NCBI GenBank assembly: GCA_031269405.1
Contig: JAISZE010000021.1
Location: forward strand, 1-6,819
DNA from: Treponema sp.
GTDB taxonomy: Bacteria > Spirochaetota > Spirochaetia > Treponematales > Breznakiellaceae
Length of the DNA: 6,819 nt
Direction of reading: 5' to 3'
Part shown: one piece after another, positions 1 through 5,170 of the stretch
How the letters are laid out: the number at the start of each line of letters is the position of its first letter
Position numbering within the stretch: position 1 is the first letter of the stretch
Notes under the pieces: generated by a model
Told to the model about the DNA's origin: nothing
The model's database searches: none
The model's input: only the letters and a program-made list of their open reading frames with translations
Program-made: the position numbers and the translations under genes

Positions 1-100
1 TGTGCTGAAAAGGGTGGAAGGGGACTATGTCATGGATAAACCCCCGGCTATGGAAGGCCGGTCTATGTCCATGGTGCTGGGCCCTAAATCCAAAAAGTAG
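1..100 (+). CDS. infC: Translation initiation factor IF-3, C-terminal end (partial)
   Basis: Only the last 33 codons are present; the first whole codon begins at base 2 and the stop is TAG at 98-100. The visible peptide ends in KPPAMEGRSMSMVLGPK followed by SKK, the highly conserved tail of the IF3 C-terminal domain. That domain binds the 30S platform, prevents premature 50S joining and helps select the initiator tRNA. The gene order infC-rpmI-rplT that follows is the classic bacterial arrangement and supports the call. The start, the N-terminal domain and any promoter or leader lie outside the window. A 5-bp stem (44-48 with 57-61) can form in the end of the coding sequence and might take part in regulation of the downstream genes. 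Confidence 0.93.
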   Translation, partial: VLKRVEGDYVMDKPPAMEGRSMSMVLGPKSKK

Positions 101-104
101 GATC

Positions 105-136
105 CGGCATTGGCCGAATCCGGAGTGTTAACTCCG
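105..136 (+). promoter_or_regulatory. Two tandem hairpins in the infC-rpmI spacer, possible L20 operator
   Basis: The spacer between infC and rpmI (101-163) can fold into two adjacent hairpins. The first is CGGC (105-108) with GCCG (113-116) and a 4-base loop; the second is CGGAGT (121-126) with ACTCCG (131-136) around a GTTA loop. Neither is followed by a T run, so they are not intrinsic terminators. In E. coli, L20 represses translation of rpmI-rplT by binding mRNA structures in this same region, so an operator role is reasonable. That role is inferred from position only; I did not recognise an L20-binding consensus. Confidence 0.35.
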
Positions 137-150
137 TACCAGAATCTATC

Positions 151-159
151 AGAGGGTGG
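151..159 (+). promoter_or_regulatory. Shine-Dalgarno site that fixes the rpmI start
   Basis: A purine-rich AGAGGGTGG ends four bases before the ATG at 164. The frame is open further upstream to a TTG at 110, but L35 proteins begin with MPKMKT, and this ribosome-binding site places the start at 164. The upstream 18 codons overlap the hairpin region and have no L35 similarity. Confidence 0.7.
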
Positions 160-163
160 CAAT

Positions 164-364
164 ATGCCTAAGATGAAAACAAAGAAAAGCGCCGCAAAAC
201 GCTATTCCTTTACGGGAACTGGCAAGGTGAAGTACAAGAAACAAAACCTTCGTCATATTCTTACCAAAAAATCGGCCAAACGGAAGCGGAATCTCCGCCA
301 TGCGGGTATCCTGTCAAGCGACAATGTGCCGGTTATTAGAAAACAGCTCCTGCCTTACGGCTGA
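164..364 (+). CDS. rpmI: Large ribosomal subunit protein bL35
   Basis: A 66-residue, very basic protein starting [20 protein letters not shown] and containing [10 protein letters not shown], the usual hallmarks of bL35, at its usual length of about 65 residues. L35 is a small structural protein of the 50S subunit. The ATG at 164 is preferred to the upstream TTG because it has a ribosome-binding site and gives the canonical N-terminus. It lies 63 bases after infC and 33 bases before rplT, consistent with the conserved infC-rpmI-rplT operon. Expression is probably controlled together with rplT, in other bacteria by L20 binding to the mRNA. Confidence 0.97.
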   Translation: MPKMKTKKSAAKRYSFTGTGKVKYKKQNLRHILTKKSAKRKRNLRHAGILSSDNVPVIRKQLLPYG

Positions 365-397
365 GAGCGCCTAAGTCTTATAGAGAGGTAAATCACT

Positions 398-757
398 ATG
401 GCAAGAGCAGTAGACGGTTCCAAACGCAAGAACCATCGCAAAAAGATACTCAAACTGGCTAAAGGCTATTGGGGCCGCAGGCACTCAAATTACAAGGTCG
501 CAAAAGACGCGGTTACCAAGGGGCTTTTCTATGCCTACCGGGACCGCCGGGACAGGAAAGGCGATTTCCGGCGGATCTGGATTATCAGGATCAACGCCGC
601 CTGCAAGGAAGAAGGGCTCTCGTACTCCAGGTTCGTAAACGGCCTCACCAAGGCGGGAATTACCATAAACCGGAAGGCTTTGGCGAATATGGCTATTGAA
701 GACGCCGCAGCTTTCAGGGCTGTAGTCGCGCAGGCAAAAGCGGCTTTAGGAGCCTGA
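398..757 (+). CDS. rplT: Large ribosomal subunit protein bL20
   Basis: A 119-residue basic protein, the normal length for bL20, which binds 23S rRNA early in 50S assembly and in several bacteria represses its own operon. Family-typical segments are an extended basic N-terminus (ending in [19 protein letters not shown]), then [20 protein letters not shown], then the globular C-terminus with [20 protein letters not shown]. The start ATG has AGAGGT (384-389) eight bases upstream. The stop TGA is followed after one base by the ATG of the ZapB-like gene, whose ribosome-binding site lies inside the last rplT codons, so the two are probably translationally coupled. Confidence 0.98.
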   Translation: MARAVDGSKRKNHRKKILKLAKGYWGRRHSNYKVAKDAVTKGLFYAYRDRRDRKGDFRRIWIIRINAACKEEGLSYSRFVNGLTKAGITINRKALANMAIEDAAAFRAVVAQAKAALGA

Positions 758-758
758 G

Positions 759-1214
759 ATGGTAACCCTCGAGCAGGTCAAACTACTGGAAACCAAAATC
801 TCCAAAACCATTGATTATGTCAAAAAGGTGACCCAGGAGAATTCCCTTCTTAAAGGAAAGTTGGATTCCTACCAGAAACGGATTGATGAGCTGGAGGTTC
901 TTGTTCAGCGTTTTAAAGAGGAACAAAGCCGTATCGAGGACGGGATCCTTTCCGCCCTTGACAGGCTTAACCAGTTTGAAGACGCTGTGGAAAACGCCCT
1001 TTCGGAACAGGGTGTATCGGGGAAAAAAGCCGCTAAAGGGGCGAAAAGCCCCGACTCCGGGGCGGAACCGGCCAAAAGCGAAGCGCCAAAACAGGAACCT
1101 TCCGGCTCTGTGGGGGAAGATGTCGAAGAAAAGGATCCGCAAAGCGCCCCAGAGGAGCCGGAGCCCGCCGGGTGGGATTCCCTGGTAGAAAGCGGGGAGT
1201 TGGATATTTTCTAG
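759..1214 (+). CDS. ZapB-like coiled-coil protein, putative cell-division factor
   Basis: A 151-residue protein in three parts. Residues ~4-84 are a heptad-rich coiled coil (KLLETKISKTIDYVKKVTQE, then LDSYQKRIDELEVLVQRFK). Residues ~85-137 are a low-complexity linker rich in A, K, E, S and P, probably disordered. Residues 138-151 are a short hydrophobic/acidic tail, GWDSLVESGELDIF. The coiled coil resembles proteins annotated as ZapB-like in spirochaetes; E. coli ZapB is a pure coiled coil that cross-links the Z ring through ZapA. The next ORF starts with a ZapA-like domain, which supports a division role. The start ATG has AGGAG (748-752) at six-base spacing, inside rplT. Similarity to ZapB is by architecture, and generic coiled coils can look alike, so the exact function is inferred. 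Confidence 0.6.
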   Translation: MVTLEQVKLLETKISKTIDYVKKVTQENSLLKGKLDSYQKRIDELEVLVQRFKEEQSRIEDGILSALDRLNQFEDAVENALSEQGVSGKKAAKGAKSPDSGAEPAKSEAPKQEPSGSVGEDVEEKDPQSAPEEPEPAGWDSLVESGELDIF

Positions 1215-1220
1215 CCTTTT

Positions 1221-2813
1221 ATGCCGAAAAATGAACTAGATATTGAAGTTCTGGGAACCTCTATTTCCATATCCGCTGATGAGGAAGAAGAGTACTTAAA
1301 CCGGCTCCTTGAAATTTACAAGAAAGCGGTAGAAAACACCCGGTTATCCACAGGAATAACGGATCCCTTAAAAACCGCTGTTCTTACAGGTTTTCTCCTC
1401 TGCGATGAGGTCCAAAAAGCCCGGCAGGAAATGCCGGGGAAAAAAGGCTCTGAAGAACAGGAAGCTGAAGCCCTAGCGCTGGATCTCATTTCCAGACTTG
1501 AAGGCGTTCTTGATGATAAAGCGCCGTACCCTGAAGGAACAGCGAAAGGAACGGACCGGGGCTCTTCCGGGGGCCCTATGATCCTGAAGCTAAAAAACCC
1601 TGTAAAGAATTACAACTGGGGGGATCCCCAGTGGATACCCGAATTATTGGGCCGGCGGAACATATCCCGGGTTCCCTGGGCCGAGCTCTGGATGGGCGTT
1701 CATCCCGGAGGGCCTTCCTGCGTTCCCGAAGCGGGTATCGAAAACACCCCGGACAGAGAACCTCTCCTTTCCCGGTTGATTGCAGAAGATCCGGGTTACT
1801 ATCTTGGGGAAGGGACGGAAAAAACATTCGGCGCCCTGCCGTTCCTTTTTAAGGTGCTGGCCGCAGGAAGGCCCCTGTCCATCCAGGCCCATCCGAATCT
1901 GGAACAGGCCCGTGAAGGCTGGGAACGGGAAAACCAGGAAGAGATCAGCCTTGACGCGCCGAACCGGAATTACAAAGACCCCAATCATAAGCCTGAAATC
2001 CTCTGCGCCTTGAGCCCTTTTACTGCTATGTGCGGATTCCGGGAAGAAAAGGAGATCAGGACCCTAATCGATGCATTTTCCCGCAAGGCCCCTCATCCCC
2101 TCAGGTTCGGCCTTGAGCCCCTGCACACCGCTCTGGCGGGACCGGATCCTTTACGGATGTTTCTTACCGCTCTTTTCAACCTGGACCCCGAAACCCGAAA
2201 AGCGCTAAGCGCCTACGGAAGGGAACAGAAATTGGAAAAGGATTACCCTGAACACCGGGACGAATGGAAGCTCGTCTCGTGGTTCGCCGAACTCTACCCA
2301 GAGGATCCCGGTATCATCGCCCCTCTTTACCTTAATCTTCTGGACCTTGAGCCTGGGGAGGGGGTTTTTCTTCCAGCAGGGGTTCTCCATGCATACATCT
2401 ACGGTCTTGGGGTGGAGCTTATGGCCAATTCCGACAATGTGCTCCGAGGGGGGCTTACCTCCAAACACATCGATAGGGACGAACTTTTCAGGGTGCTGCA
2501 ATTCTCCCCTTTTATGCCCCGTATCCTCAAGCCTGACGGGACAGGGGATCAAGTTTATAAATACCCCGCTCCGTGCAGGGAATTTTCCCTATCGGTCGTT
2601 AAAGGCGGCAAAAACAGGTACGACGAATCAGGCCCTTCTATCGTGATTGTTACCGAAGGGGAAGTCCGCATTTCAGGCGCCAGGGAAGAAAAATGCCTCA
2701 AAAAAGGTGAATCCGCTTTCATTCCCGCAGGCGCCGCCTCCGGGGGCCTGTACTTTTCGGGTAATTACACCCTCTACGCCGCTGGAACCGGCAGCGCCGA
2801 AGAGTCCTGGTGA
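1221..2813 (+). CDS. manA: ZapA-like domain fused in frame to class I mannose-6-phosphate isomerase
   Basis: One uninterrupted 530-residue frame with two unrelated parts. Residues 1-~95 look like ZapA: LDIEVLGTSISISADEEEEY, a helix (LNRLLEIYKKAVENT), TGITDPLKTAVLTGFLL, then a helical tail. ZapA bundles FtsZ filaments. Residues ~96-119 are a Gly/Ser/Pro-rich linker. Residues 120-530 form a complete type I phosphomannose isomerase, which interconverts mannose-6-phosphate and fructose-6-phosphate. Its motifs are YNWG (131-134), AELWMGVHPGGPS (154-166), IQAHP (221-225), YKDPNHKPE (251-259) and HAYIYGLGVELMANSDNVLR (390-409). Expected zinc ligands Q222, H224, E259 and H390 and active-site R409 are all present. 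The start has no good ribosome-binding site and lies six bases after the previous stop, so it is probably translated by coupling. ManA alone would begin at Met120 (ATG 1578) and be 411 residues, near normal. Whether the cell makes a fusion, two proteins or both cannot be settled here. Confidence 0.85.
   Translation: MPKNELDIEVLGTSISISADEEEEYLNRLLEIYKKAVENTRLSTGITDPLKTAVLTGFLLCDEVQKARQEMPGKKGSEEQEAEALALDLISRLEGVLDDKAPYPEGTAKGTDRGSSGGPMILKLKNPVKNYNWGDPQWIPELLGRRNISRVPWAELWMGVHPGGPSCVPEAGIENTPDREPLLSRLIAEDPGYYLGEGTEKTFGALPFLFKVLAAGRPLSIQAHPNLEQAREGWERENQEEISLDAPNRNYKDPNHKPEILCALSPFTAMCGFREEKEIRTLIDAFSRKAPHPLRFGLEPLHTALAGPDPLRMFLTALFNLDPETRKALSAYGREQKLEKDYPEHRDEWKLVSWFAELYPEDPGIIAPLYLNLLDLEPGEGVFLPAGVLHAYIYGLGVELMANSDNVLRGGLTSKHIDRDELFRVLQFSPFMPRILKPDGTGDQVYKYPAPCREFSLSVVKGGKNRYDESGPSIVIVTEGEVRISGAREEKCLKKGESAFIPAGAASGGLYFSGNYTLYAAGTGSAEESW
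1569..1580 (+). other. Possible internal translation start for ManA
   Basis: The first methionine of the ManA region (ATG 1578-1580, residue 120 of the long frame) is followed at once by ILKLKNPVKNYNWG, where stand-alone class I isomerases usually begin. A GGGGG run (1569-1573) stands four bases upstream, a weak and rather close ribosome-binding site. A better AAAGGA-like sequence is more than 20 bases away. Internal initiation is therefore possible but not strongly marked. Confidence 0.35.
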
Positions 2814-3283
2814 AAATTCTGGTAGACGCCGATTCCTGTCCCAGGCAGGCGCGGGAACTGATCCTCCGTTTTTCAACACGAACCGGCGTTCCGGTCATCT
2901 TCGTCGCTAACCGTCCCATTCCGGGCATAACCAGCGAGGGAAGCATGGAAATCTGCCCGGCCGGCGAGGGTTCCGCGGATAACCGCATCATGGAACTGGC
3001 CTGTCCCGGGGATATGGCGGTCACCAGGGACATACCTCTGGCAGAGCGTCTGGTCGACGCAGGCATCCTTGTCCTTGACGACAGAGGCGGGATTTATACT
3101 GCTGAAAATATCCGGGAACGCCGTTCACTGAGAGATTTTATGGTAAGCCTCGCGGAAAACGGTCTGGGCGCCGAACGGGCCCCTTCGTATGGCAAAAAAG
3201 AACTCAAGTCCTTTGCCGGCAGCTTCGACAGGGAGCTTTCGCGGCTTTTACGGAAAGAAAACCTTGCGCAGGGGAAAAAATGA
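2810..3283 (+). CDS. DUF188 / UPF0178 (YaiI/YqxD) family protein
   Basis: A 157-residue protein of the uncharacterised YaiI/YqxD family, which is widespread in bacteria and about 150 residues long. Family hallmarks are the N-terminal MKILVDADSCP (strand followed by D-A-D and Cys-Pro), the central GDMAVTRDIPLAERLVDAG with its T-x-D-I-P-L-A core, and GIYTAENIRERRSLRDFM. The fold is thought to be related to PIN-like nucleases, with acidic residues such as D6, D8 and the Asp of TRDIPLA as candidate metal ligands; no activity is established. The start is GTG at 2810, overlapping the previous stop as GTGA, with no clear ribosome-binding site, so coupling to manA translation is likely. It is the last gene of the + strand run. 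Confidence 0.9.
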   Translation: MKILVDADSCPRQARELILRFSTRTGVPVIFVANRPIPGITSEGSMEICPAGEGSADNRIMELACPGDMAVTRDIPLAERLVDAGILVLDDRGGIYTAENIRERRSLRDFMVSLAENGLGAERAPSYGKKELKSFAGSFDRELSRLLRKENLAQGKK

Positions 3284-3284
3284 A

Positions 3285-4544
3285 TCAGTTTTCCACGGCT
3301 TCAGGGTAAAGGTTCTGGATCTGCTTGATACTGGGAAGGATCTCGAAGAAGATATCCGTCAGTTCAGGATCGAATTTAATCCCCCCTAAGGTGCGGATCT
3401 CTGTCAGAACCTGTTCCTCAGTCCAGGGCTCCTTATAAACCCGTTTGGAACAGAGGGCGTCAAAAACATCGGCAATAGAGACGATACGGCCTGTAAGGGG
3501 AATTTCCTCCCCTTTTTTGCCCAGAGGCTTGCCGCCGGTCCCGGTTTTCAAAGCCTTTCCGGTAACCGGATCCACCCAGCCAGGATAGCCTGTACCGTCC
3601 CAGTTTTCATGGTGGCAAAAGGCGATGTCCCTGGCGATGTTATCCATCACCGACAGGGGATCGTCAAAAAGGCCCGCGCCGTAAAGGGTATGGTGCTGCA
3701 TGATAAGGTACTCTTCAGGGGTAAAACGTCCGGGTTTTTTCAGGATAGTATCGGATATAGCTACTTTTCCCACATCATGGAGCATAGCGGCGATTTTAAG
3801 GATATCCCGGAATTTTTCCCGTTCCACTACGCTGACTTTATGATGATAAGCATAACGATCGTATATTTCCACCGCGTAACCCGCAACCCGGTTGACATGT
3901 GTGCCTGTTTCCTTGGGGTCCCTGAGCTCGGCCATACGGATCATCCTGAGGATCATAGCCCTGGTCATACGCGCCCGCTCCAGGGCGGCAGTGGCGTTGG
4001 CGGCGAAATGGGTAATCAGGAACTCGTCGTCCGGGGAAAAAGGGATGACACTGCCGTCCCTGTCCTTGGCGTTGATAACCTGGATGACGCCCAAAAGCCT
4101 GCCTTCTGCGGCAACCAGGGGGATGGCAAGTATGGACGTGGTCTTGTAACCCGAGATTTTGTCATAACTGAGGCCGAAGGTATAAGGCACCCCTTCGGGC
4201 AGGTTATAGGCGTCAATGACATTCACCAGCTTCCTGGTATAGGCGCAGTAGCCGGATATGGTTTTGTCGTCTATGGGTATCTTAAAAACAGAATACACGG
4301 ATTTTTGTCCCGGAGGCAGATCTTTCTGCAATGTGTCGTTCTGGGCGTACTTTATTGCCAGTTTTTCAACTTTTGTTCCATCTTCATCCATCATTTCCCG
4401 GACATAGATGGACCCCGCATCGGCGTGAACCACCTTCCGCGCTTCCAGGAGTATCCGTTCCAGCAGGAGATCAAAATCCTGAATTCGGTTCAATTCTGAA
4501 TCAAGCTCGATTATCGACTTAAAATCCGTATCATTAGCTGCCAT
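3285..4544 (-). CDS. GAF domain plus HD-GYP protein, putative cyclic-di-GMP phosphodiesterase
   Basis: A 419-residue soluble signalling protein. Residues ~20-190 form a GAF sensor domain (LLLERILLEARKVVHADAGS near the start, LGVIQVINAKD at 151-161). Residues ~195-405 form an HD-GYP domain, a family that hydrolyses cyclic di-GMP using two or three metal ions. Metal and catalytic motifs look intact: E206, H256-D257 (MLHDVGKVAI), H284-H285, HHENWDGTGYP (311-321) and D359 in SIADVFDAL. Between the GYP motif and the usual GEEIPL-x-x-RI segment sits an insert of about two dozen residues (WVDPVTGKALKTGTGGKPLG), longer than in RpfG-type proteins. There is no signal peptide, membrane segment or receiver domain, so it probably responds to a small cytoplasmic ligand bound by GAF. 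CACCCT on the + strand (4555-4560, AGGGTG on the coding strand) may be its ribosome-binding site at ten-base spacing. Confidence 0.93.
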   Translation of the reverse strand: MAANDTDFKSIIELDSELNRIQDFDLLLERILLEARKVVHADAGSIYVREMMDEDGTKVEKLAIKYAQNDTLQKDLPPGQKSVYSVFKIPIDDKTISGYCAYTRKLVNVIDAYNLPEGVPYTFGLSYDKISGYKTTSILAIPLVAAEGRLLGVIQVINAKDRDGSVIPFSPDDEFLITHFAANATAALERARMTRAMILRMIRMAELRDPKETGTHVNRVAGYAVEIYDRYAYHHKVSVVEREKFRDILKIAAMLHDVGKVAISDTILKKPGRFTPEEYLIMQHHTLYGAGLFDDPLSVMDNIARDIAFCHHENWDGTGYPGWVDPVTGKALKTGTGGKPLGKKGEEIPLTGRIVSIADVFDALCSKRVYKEPWTEEQVLTEIRTLGGIKFDPELTDIFFEILPSIKQIQNLYPEAVEN

Positions 4545-4550
4545 AAATCT

Positions 4551-4579
4551 ATTACACCCTGAACAGTAAAAATTTTCAA
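4551..4579 (-). promoter_or_regulatory. Candidate sigma-70 promoter immediately before the GAF/HD-GYP gene
   Basis: On the minus strand TTGAAA (4579-4574) and TGTAAT (4556-4551) are separated by exactly 17 bases. Six bases then follow before the ATG, so transcription would start at or next to the start codon. The -10 overlaps the only possible ribosome-binding site (AGGGTG), so the two readings exclude each other: leaderless transcript from here, or SD-led translation from an upstream promoter. It lies in the only 52-base gap of the minus-strand cluster. Confidence 0.4.
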
Positions 4580-4596
4580 GATAACAACGGGTAAAA

Positions 4597-4875
4597 TCAG
4601 TCTTTCCTGCCGGTGCACTTAATGATATGGTAACCGAACTGGGTCTGTACCACGTCTCCCACGGAACCCGGGGAAAGGCGTTTCACGGCGGATTCAAAAG
4701 AGGCGACCATTTTGCCCGGCCCGAACCAGCCCAGATCCCCGCCTGACGACTTTGAGGGACACGTCGAATATTCACGGGCTAAAGACTCAAACGAGGCGCC
4801 CTGTTTGACCTTCTTTAACAGGTCCCCGGCCAGTGAACGATCCTTTACCAAAATGTGACTCGCACGCCATTCCAT
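4597..4875 (-). CDS. Single-domain parvulin-type peptidyl-prolyl isomerase
   Basis: A 92-residue protein that is nothing but a PpiC/parvulin domain, nearly the same length as E. coli PpiC (93). It catalyses cis-trans isomerisation of X-Pro bonds. Family motifs are ASHILVK (5-11), FESLAREYSTCPSKSSGGDL (29-48), GWFGPGKMV (49-57) and QTQFGYHIIK (77-86). The expected active-site residues are present: H7, C39, M56, F60 and H83. There is no signal peptide or membrane anchor, so it should be cytoplasmic, unlike PrsA or SurA. A strong ribosome-binding site, GAGAGGAG (4889-4882), stands six bases before the ATG. It lies 28 bases after the 88-residue gene and is probably cotranscribed with it. Confidence 0.95.
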   Translation of the reverse strand: MEWRASHILVKDRSLAGDLLKKVKQGASFESLAREYSTCPSKSSGGDLGWFGPGKMVASFESAVKRLSPGSVGDVVQTQFGYHIIKCTGRKD

Positions 4876-4903
4876 ATACTGCTCCTCTCAATGATATAAC
4901 CAG

Positions 4904-5170
4904 CTACACCTTTATACTGCAGCCTTCGCCGGACGCCCATTGGGCGATAAATTGCTCGTAAGCGGCGATAGTCGCCGCCACCGCCACATCCTGGACACAG
5001 CCCCTGCCGGCCCAGTCGGCTCCATCCATAATATAAAGGTTCTGCAGTATTCCCTCAAGATCCCCGATAGTGCAGAGGGGATCCGAATCCCAGCGGCGCT
5101 TAAGGCCCCGCAGTTCCTGTTCAAAGACCTCGATATACTTGAGGTCCCGCCAATCATCGGATTCACTCAT
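4904..5170 (-). CDS. Small conserved-looking protein of unknown function (88 aa)
   Basis: I do not recognise this 88-residue protein. It is acidic to neutral with no signal peptide or membrane helix, so probably cytoplasmic. It looks helical: an N-terminal amphipathic segment (YIEVFEQELRGLKRRW), a middle part GDLEGILQNLYIMDGADW, and an Ala-rich helix (DVAVAATIAAYEQFIAQW) ending in EGCSIKV. It has three cysteines. Its ATG overlaps the TGA of the upstream 321-residue gene as ATGA, and AAGGA (5181-5177) lies six bases upstream, so translation of the two is coupled. A second frame of 84 codons covers nearly the same bases (5166-4912), but lacks that coupling and start signal. The tight link suggests a shared process with the exported protein. 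Confidence 0.8.
   Translation of the reverse strand: MSESDDWRDLKYIEVFEQELRGLKRRWDSDPLCTIGDLEGILQNLYIMDGADWAGRGCVQDVAVAATIAAYEQFIAQWASGEGCSIKV

Noticed and set aside
110..163. Upstream extension of rpmI to a TTG start
   Set aside because: The extra 18 residues are not part of bL35, overlap the hairpin region, and a ribosome-binding site marks the ATG at 164.
783..1142. 119-codon open frame on the - strand
   Set aside because: It is antisense to the ZapB-like gene, which has good start signals and operon position; the Phe-rich peptide reflects reverse reading of Lys/Glu codons.
2451..2465. R-G-G-L-T-S-K in place of the usual R-A-G-x-T-P-K in ManA as a sign of inactivation
   Set aside because: The catalytic arginine and all zinc ligands remain, and Gly at the first position occurs in active class I enzymes of other phyla.
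3260..3290. Possible terminator at the convergent junction (CCTTGCGCAGG near A6/T6)
   Set aside because: The stem is only about three base pairs around a mismatched centre and is too weak to count as an intrinsic terminator.
3609..4499. 296-codon open frame on the + strand
   Set aside because: It is entirely antisense to the GAF/HD-GYP gene, whose conserved motifs are intact across the same bases; the peptide resembles no family and is a GC-driven shadow.
4545..4596. AT-rich AAAATTTT palindrome between the parvulin and GAF/HD-GYP genes as a terminator
   Set aside because: It has no GC stem, and the sequence is better explained by promoter elements.
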